Assembly: GCA_030761205.1 (NCBI GenBank)
Contig: JAULJL010000035.1
Location: 16,471,001 to 16,535,000 of the forward strand
Reading direction: 5' to 3'
DNA length: 64,000 nucleotides
From: Fremontodendron californicum
Taxonomy: Eukaryota; Streptophyta; Magnoliopsida; Malvales; Malvaceae
Shown piece by piece: positions 10,621 to 22,935 of the stretch; the stretch's first letter is position 1; each line of letters begins with the position of its first letter. The notes under the pieces are model-generated. The model saw only the letters and a program-made list of their open reading frames with translations, was not told where the DNA came from and did no database searches. The translations under genes and the position numbers were made by a program.

Positions 10621-13600
10621 TGTAGACACCTAATTTTGTCCGGACCACTAAACAGGTATGTTTTCTTCCCATATTGATGTTCCCAAGTGTAAAAAGACTG
10701 TTTTCATCCTGCAGGTGGTACTCCGAGACTTAGTTTAAGAGGGCGAGCACAAAAAGTCAAACTTGAAAAAAAGTCAACCCCGAAAAAGTCAACCCCAGAA
10801 AGTCAACTACTGAAAAAGTCAACCCACTTTCAAAATCAAGATTTTAAGTTCAATTGAAAAATGGCGAAAGAATTTTGATAATCCGAGGTCTACATTGAAA
10901 GATATGGAGTTCGGAAGTTGGGATTTGGAGATTCAGTAGAAAGGAAACCCTAATCCGAGAAATTTGGGGAAAAGTGCTTAAACGATCAAACTGGTCGAAA
11001 TTGAAGGTTCCAAATGAAAGATAAGCACTGACTACGGGTAATGGAGAAGTCACTTGCAAGAAAAACCGAAAAAAAGTCAATCCGGGAGAAAACCGAGAAT
11101 TAGGGTTTTTAGTGGATTTCGGTAAAATCGGGAAGAATCACAGAAATGGCCCGACTTGGTAAGACCAAAGCCCCCAATGGATGAGGAATGATTAAAAAGG
11201 ATGGCCCAAGGCTCAGATTGAAGAAAATCTGAAAATCGGACTTGTTTTGAGCAAAACCGGGTTTCGGAGGTTAAAGGGCAAAATTGGAAAATTTTGGGAA
11301 AAATAGCAAATGGACTCCGAAAATTATGGAAAATTTGTCAATATCATTCTTAAATCATTTGAAAGAGATTGGTAAAAGAAAATCTTGATTCCGAGTTCGT
11401 TTGCAAAATGGCCAAATCCCGGGCTTCTTATGCAGTAATTCAAAAAGATAAATCCCGGAAAAATAGCAAATGGACTCCAAAAATTCTGAAATTTGGTAAA
11501 TCTCATTTTTAAATTATTTGGAAGAGATTGGCGAAAGAAAATCTTGATTCCGAGTTCGTTTGCAAAATGGCTAAATCCCGAGCTTCCTATGCAGTAATTC
11601 AAGCCGATAAATCCCGAAAAAATACCAAATGAGCTCCAAAAATTATGAAAACTTCCAGATCACACTTTTTAATTATTTTGAAGAGATTGGTGAAGAAAAA
11701 TCTTGATTTGGAGCTCGTTTAAAAAATGGTAAAAAGTAGGGGCATAAAAGGACATTTTGGGAAGAAAAAATCCAAATAAATAGCAAACGGACTCGGATAA
11801 TTTTGAAAACTTCCAGAACTCAATATTTTATTATTTTGGAAGTATTAAAAAAAGAAAAAATTGAATTTGGAGCCCGTTTGATATTTATTTTGCATCCGAG
11901 GGGGCAAAATGGTCATTTCACCCAAGCAACCGAAAAGGGCTTTTTGGGCCCTTCAAAAAATCAGAGTTGGGCTGGAAAAAAGATGTCAACATTTTTCTTG
12001 GACAGCTGTAACTTGATAGGGCTGAGATGCTAATCTAAGGGTGATAATTTCATGACTTTTCATCTTGAATTATTGGCCATTTGATTGAAATTAGGTTACA
12101 CAAAAATGACAACATCTTGGAGTCCATATAAGCATCATTTTCTGCCAACCCTAGAGGGGAGGCAGATTTTGGTTTCTTCTTTTCCATTTTGGCTGATTTC
12201 TCTTAGTTTTTCTTAGTTTTTATCTTCTTGGTTGAGAGCAAAAAAAGAAAAGTTTAGAAATAAAGGAAAGTTTGAAGAGAAAAGCTTGAAATATTAGCTT
12301 CTTGAGGTTGCTCTTGAGCACCAACTCTTGCACTTTCATTTTCTATTCTTGTTTTTTGCTATTTTAATCTCTACTTGGTGAGTTTTCATTTTAAAATAAT
12401 GTTTCTTGTTCTTCCTTCATTTCCTTTCTTAAGTATATTTTTTTTACATTTTGTTTTTACAATAAACTCACCATGGCCAAATGGCCTACATTATTTATTT
12501 TAAGTTGTTGTTTCAATTCATTTTACCATATTGTTTATGCTATTTTCTTTGTTTTTGATGTTTCAAGTGTTATGTTATTTCATGTTCTTAAGTTATATTT
12601 AATTTGGTTGCTTTGTTTGTTGCCATTTATGTCTTAGATATCATGTTTTTGCATTTTTTAATTTTCTGTTTTCATGTTGTTTAAATTTGAGCATGTTTTA
12701 GAGTTAGCATATTAAGTGTTTGTGAAAATGCTTGTGTGATTCTTTGCATGATTCTTGTTTTATATCTTAGTGAGCATGTTTTAGATTTGGTATATTAGGT
12801 GTTTGTGAAAATGCTTGTGTGATTTTTGTGTTATGACTTAGTTTTTCATGCTAGCATACCAAGTGTTTGTGAAAATGCCATGCTTGTTGGAGCTTGGGGC
12901 CATTTGGCTACTCCATGTGTTTTGCATTGTGTGTTGTATTTTTTGTCATGCTAGTTGTTAGGTTTTTGCATTTGCATGATATTTGGTTGGATTTTTGAAT
13001 TAAGCATGCCTTGTGTTTGTGAAAATGCCATGCATGTCTTAGGTCTAGGTTACATTAAATGCCATGCAAGTTCATGTTAGGTCTAGGCCATATTATTTAT
13101 GTCATGCATTTTCCTTACATTTAGGTTTAGATCCATGCATTTCATGCATTATGTTTGCTGCATTGTTTCATGTATTTCATGTTCATGCCACTTGAATAAT
13201 GACTTGAGCCAATTAATGGTTCAAAGTCATGCTCTCTTGAGCACACTTGTGGAAAATTAAGTTTGTCAAATTGATTATTCTACCTTTGTGATTTTTTTTA
13301 CTTAGCCAATTTTTATCTAACTTTCAAAAAGTCCTAGCTACTGCTTTCAAGTCATTTTATGAGTTTCAAATATTTTTATTTTTATTTTTAAATGATTTTA
13401 TCAAAGACAAAAAAAATGTGTTGGCAAAGCAGTTTTTTTTCCACCCAAAACTCGTACATCTCCGATTTTTCTGGGAATTCATCTTTGATCAGAAAATTAA
13501 GCCAATTTTTTCTCATGTAGTTTTATATGTCCTGAGTCTCCAGTATTTTTTTTAGAATTTTTGGAATTTTTTAAAATAGGGTAAAAAATCGTGGATTAAA

Positions 13601-15083
13601 ACTGGACAGTGGAGTCAGAATTGAATTTAAAGAAAAACAAAGCAGTTTTTTCTCCTCCAAAAACTCGTACATCTCTGATTTTTCTGGGAATTCATCTTTG
13701 ATTCGAAAATTAAGCCGATTTTTTTTCGTGTAGTTTTACATGTTCTGAGTTTCCAGTATTTTTTTTAGAATTTTTGGAATTTTTAAAAATAGGATAAAAA
13801 TTCGTGGATTAAAACTGAACAGTGGAGTCAGAATTGAATTAAAAAAAAAACAATTTTCTGTTTTGGTTAATTTACTTAGAGTGGGCTGATTAGAAGGGTT
13901 AGCTACTGACTTAGGGTAATTTCTAAGCCTTTTCAAACTCTAAAAATGGTTTTTCAAGTCCCGGGTTAAGGGTAGTCAAGTCCGGATTTTTTAAACTTAG
14001 GAAATTAGAGCCATTTTAAAGAAATTAGCCCATTTTTTATTTTTAATTCAAGCTTTTCAAAATTGTTTTCAAACAATCACAAAGTATTTTGGTTTTAGAA
14101 TATTTAATTTGACATATTTTCCTAAGGTAGCCGGATATCTTTTTAGATATACGGATTTCCTTAATTAAAGGAAAAAAATACATTTCATGCATTGCATTTT
14201 TATATTCATGCATTTTATATAATATGTGATTCTTGCTATAATAATTTCTATGATATTGTTGTTATTTTGATTTATATTTTTTGATGTTACATGGTTTATT
14301 ATATGGTTTCGAATATTTCATGATATCCTATGCTTTTATTTAGTTATCTTTATTTAGCATATACGTATTCATTTATTTTAAATGTTTTCAAAAGATAATG
14401 GTTTTCAATAAAAATAAAGATATTCCCGAGTTAAAATAATTCATGAGTTCTCTACCGGGTTTGCTGGAGGGAATATCATCAATTATCATTAATAAAGGAA
14501 TATCTTTCTTTCAAAAAAGAGAATGATTCGGAAAGTTTTCCAAAACTAATAAAAATTTCTATATTTTGCCACGTTTGTTGGGGAATATAGGAAAATTTTG
14601 AATTTATAAATTCTGGATCATTTTCAATAAAAAAAAATGAAATTATTTTTCTTTAAATTGGGAATTAACTTGAAATACTAAATTTAAAACCAACTTTTTA
14701 CCGAGACTTGAGATAACACACGATTAATAAGGTACCGATTTATACGGGCGTTGTGGGGGTGCTAATCCTTCCCCACACGTAACCGACTCCCGAACCCGCT
14801 TCTTTGATTTCTCTGGTTTAAAACGCAGACTTGAAATTGGTTTTTAAAATGTTTTAATTAATTTTTAAAATATTTTATAAAACCGGTTTTAATAGGTGGC
14901 CGATCACACCTAGCTAAAAAAGATTGGTGGCGACTCCATGTCTTTTTTAAGGTCATTTTCAAAACCTTCATTTTTCTAGAGGAATTAAGTCGACTTTTCC
15001 TCGATTTTTTTTAATGTCACGCCTAACGAATAATAAAGTCTTGCGATGAGACTCGTCGTTATTTTTTTTTTTAGGTTGCGACA
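10621..15083 (+). repeat. 3' LTR of the gypsy element, 4463 bp
   Basis: Starts TGTAGACACC and ends TTGCGACA; its last 1458 bp match the left LTR. 10740-10825 has 'aaagtcaac' repeats. 11270-11800 holds about four degenerate ~130-bp repeats ('atagcaaatgga', 'gaagagattgg'). 12710-13040 has four copies of 'gtgtttgtgaaaatgc'. A possible TATA element is ccatataag at about 12123, with a pyrimidine-rich stretch after it. 15084-15088 (acact) would be one copy of a 5-bp target duplication. Confidence 0.92.
13425..13850 (+). repeat. Tandem duplication of ~210 bp inside the LTR
   Basis: Two head-to-tail copies (about 13425-13635 and 13636-13850). Each starts 'caaagcagtttttt', contains 'aaaactcgtacatctc' and 'ggacagtggagtcagaattg', and ends in an A-run. 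The related antisense LTR fragment at 19947-20985 has only one copy, so the duplication arose within this subfamily. Confidence 0.85.
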
Positions 15084-17286
15084 ACACTGTTGTATGGTAA
15101 AAATGATATAGAATATGTTAATGTTAGTAATGCTCTGGTGAATAATGAGTATCGGAAAAAGGATCAGCATGATCACCAGAATACTACACCAGAAGCTTTA
15201 ACTGTGTACAGAGGCAGGACGAACAACCAAGGAGCCGGAGAAAACAAGCGAGGTAAATCCCGCTCAAAGAGGGGATCATCGAGAACACGACTCTCAAGGG
15301 ACGAGTGTGCCTTTTGCCATGAGAAAGGGCACTGGAGGAGAAACTGTCCTAACATGGAGAGGTCGATTGTGAGTGTAGCTCAAGAATCTGAGGGAGAGGA
15401 AGACTCTGCATTTACGATTTCCACAACAACACACTCTTCAGATCAATGGATTCTGGATTTCGGATGTTCCTACCACATGTGTCCGAACCGGAAGTGGTTC
15501 TCAAACTTCAAAGAGTTTGATGGAGGGATTGTCCATATGGGCAATGACAATACTTGTCACACTAGAGGCATCGGAACGATCCGACTGAAAATGCATGACG
15601 GTACAATCAGACAACTTACAGACGTAAGGTATGTCCCTGATCTCAAGAAGAACCTCATATCACTGGGGGTCTTAGACTCAAATGGTTACAAGGTGACCAT
15701 TCAGAATGGAGTCCTGAGAGTTGTACGTGGAGCATTCTTAGCAATGAAGGGTTATATGAAGGGAAATCTGTATCTCCTTGACAGAGAAACCGTGACAGGC
15801 AGAGCAGCAGCCTCTCACAGAATGATGGGATAATCCGACACTTCACTGTTCCTGGCACTCCCCAGCAGAATGGAGTTGCAGAAAGGATGAACCGAACTTT
15901 GGTTGATAAAGTTCGCTGCATGTTATCCTAGTCGAGCTTGAGCAAAGCATTTTTGGGTGGAGGCTTTATTGTTCGCCTCCCACATTATCAACAGACTAAC
16001 CTCCACCGCAATTGATGGGAAGACTCCCATAGAGGTGTGGTCCGGATATTCTGCCATTGAATATGATCGGCTTCGTAGTTACGGATGCAAAACTGGATCC
16101 TAGAGCCAAGAAAGCTGTCTTCATGGGCTTTAGTGAAGGAGTAAAAGCAGTCCGATTGTGGAACCTTGAGTCAAAGAAAGTCATCGTAAGCCGAGATGTT
16201 GCCTTTGACGAATCTGTAATGCTGAAACTGTCAACTCCAGAGAATGTGAACCAAGATTCTCTAAAGCAGGTGGAGTTTTTGAATCAGAAGATGCTGGTCA
16301 AAATTCAGATGAATCTGAACCAGAATCTGATGACACCTTAACTGAAGTGGAGGAGTCATCACCGGAAATCTTTCAGCAACTTGAATCAGTTGTCACCAGT
16401 AGACCGAATAGACATATTCGGAAACCTGCTCGATACACAGACGTGGTGGCATACGCCCTTCCAGTAATTGATGATGATGTTCTGATCAATTACAAAGAAG
16501 CTGTAAACAGCCCTGTGCATGCCCAGTGGAAGGAGGCGATCAGACTTGGAAGTTGGTTCCACTTCCAACACTCAAGATATCAATTGGGTGCAAATGGGTC
16601 TTTGCCAAAAAGGAGGGTGCTACCGACAAAGACAGCATCAGATACAAAGCCAGATTGGTAGCCAAAGGTTAGGCTCAAAAAGAAGGAATAGACTACAATG
16701 AGGTATTTTCACCTGTTGTTAAGCATGCATCTATTCGGATCTTATTGGCTTTAGTAGCACTGTATAACCTAGAGATAGTTCAACTTGATGTAAAAACTGC
16801 ATTCCTCCATGGTTCCGTAGAGGAGGAAATTTGTATGACTCAACCAGATGGTTCTGGAGTCCCCGGTCGCAAAGATTACAAAAGCAAGTTGAACCGATCA
16901 CTGTATGGTCTGAAACAATCCCGTGACAGCTGTACAAACGGTTGGACTATTTCATGACAGGATGAAAAGTACACACACAGTCAATTTGATCACTGTGTTT
17001 ATTTCCGGAAACTTCAAGATGGATCATTTGTCTATCTGCTGAAAAAGGCAAGGTGGAGATCGACAGGCTGAAGGCTCAACTGAGCTCAGAGTTCGAGATG
17101 ATCTTGGAGAAGCTAAGAAAATTCTTGGGAAGTAGACAGAAAAATTGACTCAGGCTCAGTGCATTGATGAATCATGCCAATGCAGTAGGTGCCCTAATAT
17201 GTGAGTAATGGTGTGTACATTTGAAGGAGAAAGGAGGAAGCTCTGATCTGTGAATTCTCTCTGTGGATTCTCGCCAAGGTGGAGAT
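15084..17286 (+). pseudogene. Degraded Ty1/copia gag-pol, 5' part cut off by the gypsy element
   Basis: Reading starts mid-gag at the junction and gives a gag C-terminus, then a CCHC knuckle (CAFCHEKGHWRRNC, about 15306-15350) and a protease region. There the usual D-S/T-G is DFG (about 15454). At about 15833 most of the integrase is missing; only the end of its core (GTPQQNGVAERMNRTL) remains. The reverse transcriptase part has frameshifts and stops (LDVKTAFLHGS at about 16785, LYGLKQS near 16900) and breaks just before the YVDD box at about 17040. RNase H is lost. The 5' LTR and 5' gag lie on the far side of the gypsy insertion, outside the window. Dead element. Confidence 0.88.
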
Positions 17287-17805
17287 TGTTGGAATATGGT
17301 ATGGCTCAAAGTCACATAGGTGGCTTAGCACCAATAATGGAGCTACCACTTGCACCACTTGCACCACCAATAATGGAAGCTACCACTTGCAAATGGATGG
17401 TGGCTATGGTGGCTACCACTTGCAATGTGTTCACACCAAGATAGGTGGTGGATGGTGGCTGCCACTTGCTTAGTGTTCACACCTTGATGTTTTGGCTATA
17501 AATAGCCATGTAGAGTAAGAGAGAAAAGATGAGTGAGTAGAGTAGAGTTGAGTAAGTTAGAGCTAAATTGTTGAAGCAAATACTCTGTGTTTATAGAGTA
17601 ATTCGGTATTGTGTTGAGTTGTGAGTTCAGTGCTTGTGTAGCACCTTGAATTCTGTATATGTTTGTACTCTAAACTCCATTAATACAAAGCTTCAAGCTC
17701 CTCCTCCCGTGGACGTAGGCACAGTTGCCGAACCACGTAAAATATCGGTGTTTTTTCAGTGTGTTTAAATCGGTTTTAGTAATATCAATTCGCTTCCGCA
17801 CAACA
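17287..17805 (+). repeat. 3' LTR of the degraded copia element
   Basis: 519 bp, starting TGTTGGAATATGG right after the purine tract CAAGGTGGAGAT (17275-17286) and ending CCGCACAACA. It has short 'taccacttgca' repeats at about 17342-17430 and a possible TATA element (ggctataaatag, 17493-17504). The sequence beyond it resumes a repeat also present at 25365, which places the element end precisely. Confidence 0.85.
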
Positions 17806-19355
17806 CATTATAGTCTTATCAAAAGCTAATAATTGATTGCAATTACACTCAATTGGTTCTCGGGAGCTGTAAAGGCTTAATATAATAGTAAGATATTAAT
17901 ATTGATATGGCAAAACTTCCTATTACTATTTAAAAGGTAGAGAAAGCTCCTTGTACCACCATTTCAAATTGATTATAAGTCTTCTTATTTTTTTTTAATT
18001 TTTGTTATTTATTATTTTTTCGATTATTAACAATAAAACAATTTGGCATCTGATTGTCAAAAACCTTGTGTGAATGGATGTAAAATTATCAGTTAAGCTT
18101 GACAATTTATTTTATCTCAATTTCTAATTTGGGATTTTGTAGCAGATTGAGATTTGATTTTCTTGTTCTTGATTTTTTGTTTTTTCTTCAAAATCAATCA
18201 AATTTAGATAAGTTTAGATAAATTTACAACCACAATTTACAAAACCAGATAGGCCAGGCCGACCTTTTGCTTGGATTTCATGAACAAAACCTTGTGCTTG
18301 TGCCTCAACACTAAAATCATCGGCTAAATTCAGTACATGCTCAATCTATATATATCTATATACAATATATTAAAGGAATCCTATCTTGAAATTGATAGCT
18401 TTCAATTCCTTTTTTTTTTTTTTCTTTCTATTTACTTTATTTAAAGAAACAAAAAATAATTATTTTATTTGTTTATTTACTTATTATGTAAATATTTTCT
18501 ATATAAAATATATATTAAAGGAATCCTATCTTGAAATTAATAGGCTTCCAATTATTTTATTTTTTTTCTAATTACTTAATTTTAAAAAATATATATTATT
18601 TTATTTGTTTATTTTCTTATTATGTAAATATTTTCTATATAAAGTATATTAAAGGATGTCCATCTTGAAATTGCTAAACAAGGGTTTTGCTGCATGTAAA
18701 GAAATATTATTCCCAAAAATTAAAAGATCTCAATGGATTTTTTTTTTTTCAAATTAATACGAAACATCTTAATTCAGTCATGTATATTGAAAAAAAACAA
18801 AAATCAAGTAGAGGAAAAGCAGATATTAATTGAGGGTAAGCCACATGTTAGACAATTAATTAAACAAAAGTTACAAAACCAGGCAAGCCAACTTCCGTCT
18901 GCCTGGATTTCATTAAAAAAAAAAAAATTGTGTTTGTGGACCCAACATTAAAATTATCGACTAAATTCAATGAATGCTTAATTTAGTATAAAACTTTTGA
19001 CAAGCTTCAAAGGGTTAGTGAGTAATTATTCTAAATTCAGTGATGAAAAATTATCATTTAATTTTTAATTTTAAATAAATTCATATACATATAGTTTGAA
19101 TTTTTTCGATTATATATTTAATTTTTTACGTGTTTTGGATCGAACCGGTTTAGAATTCAGATTGAAATAGATTCAAGTCATGATAAGTTTTGAATTGTGT
19201 CGATTTTGGATTTTCTCGAATTCAAATTTTTTTGAATTCGGATCTTTGACTTCTTAAATTAATTTGAATCTGATCGAATTCGATCACCAATTAACTCAGA
19301 GAAATTATCGAATTCGACATTGATTGAAAATAAATCTTCTAAATTTGAAAAAATG
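17806..19355 (+). repeat. Arm 1 of a large inverted repeat, containing F-box upstream relic
   Basis: About 1.55 kb whose reverse complement is 23825-25365 at high identity. Its first ~400 bases match the 5' flank and intron of the F-box gene at about 26725-26910 (shared 'caaaaaccttgtgt', 'ttaacaa', 'ttgggattttgtag'), but no F-box coding sequence follows. 18380-18660 is AT-rich with an internal near-duplicate ('aaaggaatcctatcttgaaat' type, three times). 18660-18920 is the repeat that also lies upstream of both F-box genes, here in reverse orientation. 19000-19330 is the dispersed AT-rich repeat. Confidence 0.85.
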
Positions 19356-19933
19356 TTCAGATTGAAAAAAAGTTCATGATGCTTAATTGCTTATTGTTGA
19401 ATGAAGATCATCTTCCAAATTTTTCTAACATATGGATATTTACGGAACTTAAAGCATTGAAGAATATCTTCATTTTTCAAGATCATTCCAAATAAAATAA
19501 AGGCAAAACACTCAAGTTTAATAACAAACTCGTATAAGTAAAATCACAAACACTTGAAGTGCAATTGCACAAACAGTACACACAAACCAAATGGAAAATA
19601 CAATATCTAGCTATTCCCAAATACAGCAGATCAACAAATATATATTTATCCAAAATATAATAAAAGAAAAAGTAAAAAAAAAAAAAAAAAAACAACAAGC
19701 AACAGATATTGTCCATTAAATTTCTGGTATGCATATTTGTAAGTATTGAAACAAGGATTGGACCAAAATAAAGAATTGAAACGTGAAAGGAAGAAAATAG
19801 AGAAAAAATATAGTAACAAGTTTTTTCAATTTTATTTTAACTTTAGGGAAGGATCGAAGATGAAAGATGGCATATTTTGGAAGAACTCGTTTCTTAAAAT
19901 CCAAAATAGAATTGTTAAGATTAAAGAATTTTT
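19356..19933. other. AT-rich DNA, no gene seen
   Basis: Short frames on both strands are low-complexity (Phe- or Lys-rich). Nothing recognisable. It ends at the first copy of the 13-bp direct repeat that flanks the LTR fragment. Confidence 0.5.
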
Positions 19934-20998
19934 ATGTCTATGGTTTGTGAAAAGGCTTAGAAACTAGCCTAAGTCAGTAGCTAACCCTCCTAATCAGCCC
20001 ACTCTAAGTAACTTAATCAAAATAGAAAAATGATTTTTCTTTAAATTCAATTCTGACTCCACTGTCTAGTTTTAAGCCACGATTTTTTTATCCTATTTTT
20101 AAAAATTCAAAAACAAATACTGGAGAGTCAGGACATTTAAAACTACACGGTAAAAAATTGGCTTAATTTTCTGATCAAAGATGAATTCCCAAAAAATCAG
20201 AGATGTACGAGTTTTGGGTGAAAAAAAAAAAACTGCTTTGCCACAACACATTTTTGCCTTAGATAAAATCATTTAAAAATCAAAGTAAAAATATTTGAAA
20301 CTCCTAAAATGACTTACAAATAGTAGCTAGGACTTTTTGAAAGTTAGATAAAAATTGGCTAAGTAAAAAAAATCACAAAGGTAGAATAATCAACTTGACA
20401 AACTTAATTTTCCACAAGTGTGCTCAAGAGAGCATGACTTTGAACCATTAATTGGCTCAAGTCATTATTCAAGTGGCATGAACATGAAATGCATGAAACA
20501 ATGCAGCAAACATAATGCATGAAATGCATGGATTTAAACCTAAATGTCATGAAAAAATGCATGGCATTCATAAAGTGACCTAGACCTAAATGAACTTGCA
20601 TGGCATTTAATGCAACCTAGACCTAAAATGCATGATCATGCATGGCAAATAAACCTAGCTTAATAACTAAAATATGCATGGCATTTTCACAAACACAAAG
20701 CATGCTTAATCCAAAAACTCAATCAAATATCATGCAAATGCTAACCTATCAACTAACATGGCAAGAATGCACAAAAAATGCAAAAATTCCAAGAGGGCCG
20801 AATAGCATAATGTAACTAGCAAACATGGCATTTTCACAAACACTTGGTATACTAGCATGCAAAACTAAATAAAATGTCATGCAAATGCAAAAACCTACCA
20901 ACTAACATGACAAAAATGCAATCACACAATGCAAAACACATGGAGTAGCCAAATGGCCTCAAGCTCCAACAAGCATGGCATTTTCATGTCTATGGTTT
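19934..20998 (-). mobile_element. Antisense internal LTR fragment flanked by 13-bp direct repeats
   Basis: 19947-20985 is the reverse complement of an internal LTR segment related to 12868-13930 of the gypsy element, but somewhat diverged and with one copy of the 210-bp repeat. It carries neither LTR terminus. Both edges have the same 13 bases, ATGTCTATGGTTT, at 19934-19946 and 20986-20998. This resembles capture of a copied fragment at a double-strand break rather than integrase-mediated insertion. Confidence 0.82.
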
Positions 20999-21599
20999 CT
21001 CTCCATTTATAACAAAGAGATGTGAGAAGACGACTTAAATATCAAAACAATTGATTTGGTTACTTTTCATATTGCTTAACCGCATACTTTAAATTTGTAT
21101 AAAATTTATTTGGGCTGTTTTTTAGTAATACTATTAGTTTATTTCTATCTCCTTGCCTTAGTCTAGACCTGATAATATTGGATACTATACGAACACAACA
21201 CGAAAAAAACAACTGAAAAACAATACGATACTAAAAAAAACACAAATTTATGAACATGTCAAAATCTATATAACACAAATTATTAACACGTCAAATTTTA
21301 TATAAATATAAAATATCTTAAACACGACTATAACAAAAAAAAAATGTGAACATAACATGAATACAAGAATTATTAGATCTGCTTTAATCAATTCTTACAT
21401 GAAAAAAATTTATGACGTGGTCTAATTTTATTGAATAGGCTATGAATGACATGGTAAGAAAGGCCTACATTATAAATCTCCCTTTACAGGGCCTTGGATT
21501 TAGATCAAGTTTTTTTTTTTCCCTTTTTCTGAGCATTCCATGTTAGCTTTGGGTGTTGCTTGGACGTATCTTAGCCCAGCCAAAGCCCTGTCCAGGTTC
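20999..21599. other. Intergenic DNA, no gene seen
   Basis: AT-rich, with A-rich 'aacacaa' stretches (21190-21370) and a pyrimidine block at about 21510-21530. I recognise no gene or element. Confidence 0.4.
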
Positions 21600-22020
21600 C
21601 ACTTACAAGTCAAAACTTTTGACAGACTTAAAGGGTTAGTGAGTAATTAGCCTAAATTTAGTAATTAAAAATTATCATTTATTTATTAATTTAATATTAA
21701 ATAAATTCATATACTTATAATTCAATTTTTTTGAGATTATAAATTTAGTTTTTTATGTGTTTTGGATTGAATCGATTTAGGATCCGGGTCGTAATAGATT
21801 TATGCTATGAAAGATTTTGAATTGTGTCGATTTTAGGTTTTACGGGTTCGGATTTTTTCGAGTTCGAATTATTTTGAATTCGGGTGTTGGACTCTTAAAT
21901 CAATCTGAATCTAACCAGATTCGATCACAGATTGACTTAGAGAAATTATCAAATTCGGTCAGCTTTGTCAACTCGACTCAAAACGTTATTTTCTATTTTG
22001 AAATTAAATGATTTAAAATA
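21600..22020 (+). repeat. Inverted copy of 25985-26350 (dispersed AT-rich repeat)
   Basis: Matches the reverse complement of about 25985-26350 (shared 'aaagggttagtgagtaatta' and 'gaattgtgtcgattttaggt'). It belongs to a dispersed family also seen at about 19000-19330, 23840-24170, 33940-34200, 45050-45340, 46240-46510, 47390-47600, 56220-56570, 59680-59960 and 60330-60520. Frames within it are not genes. Confidence 0.8.
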
Positions 22021-22399
22021 AAATGTAGTCAATATGTAAATATTCATAATGCTTTTCTGTTTTACATTAAAAATAAAATGAACATGCACCTCATCAATTC
22101 ATATGGAGATATGATAGCTTGTGTCTCATGGTGGTTTAATTTCCAAATTAGGACAGTATTATACAATGTTAATAGACAATTATTTCTTGAAATTCATTCA
22201 ATTGTCTGTTCTTGAATGAGATAAACCTTGCTTGGGAGTTCTTACTTGAAAAAAAAGAGATAGAAAATAGGTCAAATGGGAGCCAGCCATGCCAATTCCC
22301 ATAGAGGTAAAAGTAGAGTGGAATATTCGAATAACACATAATGGAGAGGGCTTCATATATAGCAAAAGATAAGGTTTTGTTTAATTGGTGTCTATAAGC

Positions 22400-22935
22400 T
22401 ACCTACTCAAGGGCTGGACTACTTGTCCAAACTCGAAGACCCACCCATATTTTGAAAGGTTTGGACAAAAATATTAAGTTCGAAATATGGGCATGTGCAA
22501 AAAAAATGAGACCCATTTAGAAAATGGGTTGGGCCTTGGCTCCAGCAAGCCCGACCCGACCCGTTTTTAATATATATAATATATAATTTTTATATTTTAT
22601 ATATTATGTAATTTATGTCATATAAATAATAAATATATATAATATTATCGTGTAAACATTTAAAAATATGCTAAATTATTCATGTTTTAAAACTTAATAA
22701 AAGAAAAAAAGAGATAAAATTACTAAAATTAAATAATAATAAAAATTGTTTGAATTTTTTTAGGAAAAAAAAATAATATGGACGGACCGAAACGGGCTTG
22801 GAATACCCATTTACAAATATGGGCAGGCTTAGGCAGAATTTGAGGTCCATATTTCGGGTCGGGCCGGGCTTGGACAAATATATATGATGTTGATACCATA
22901 AATAAGCCCGGCTCGGCCCATAAACACCTCTAATA
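22400..22935. mobile_element. hAT-like MITE with GGGC-rich ends (copy 1)
   Basis: Two GC-rich ends, about 22410-22565 and 22780-22935, flank a very AT-rich middle. The right end reads, on the minus strand, TTAGAGGTGTTTATGGGCCG, a form common in plant hAT-type MITEs. The left end is only partly complementary, so its exact terminus is uncertain. The copy in unit B is at about 49310-49870. No transposase. Confidence 0.5.

Larger units (their letters stand above)
1..15083 (+). mobile_element. Young non-autonomous Tat/Ogre-like Ty3-gypsy element, gag only
   Basis: A large LTR retrotransposon, cut by the window start. Positions 1-1455 repeat 13626-15083 almost exactly; I count about 2 substitutions plus a few homopolymer indels. 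The 3' LTR runs 10621-15083 (4463 bp), opens with TGTAGACACC and closes with TTGCGACA. A tRNA-Arg-type primer binding site follows the 5' LTR and a purine-rich tract precedes the 3' LTR. Long LTRs with a tRNA-Arg primer are typical of Ogre/Tat elements. The 9.2-kb interior holds two gag-like frames and a minisatellite but no protease, reverse transcriptase, RNase H or integrase. This fits the TR-GAG/LARD class, which must be mobilised in trans. It interrupts a copia coding region at 15083/15084. The left end and target duplication lie outside the window. Confidence 0.9.

Noticed and set aside
11324..11602. Minus-strand 92-codon frame with an internal repeat
   Set aside because: The protein repeat simply mirrors the ~130-bp DNA repeats in the LTR.
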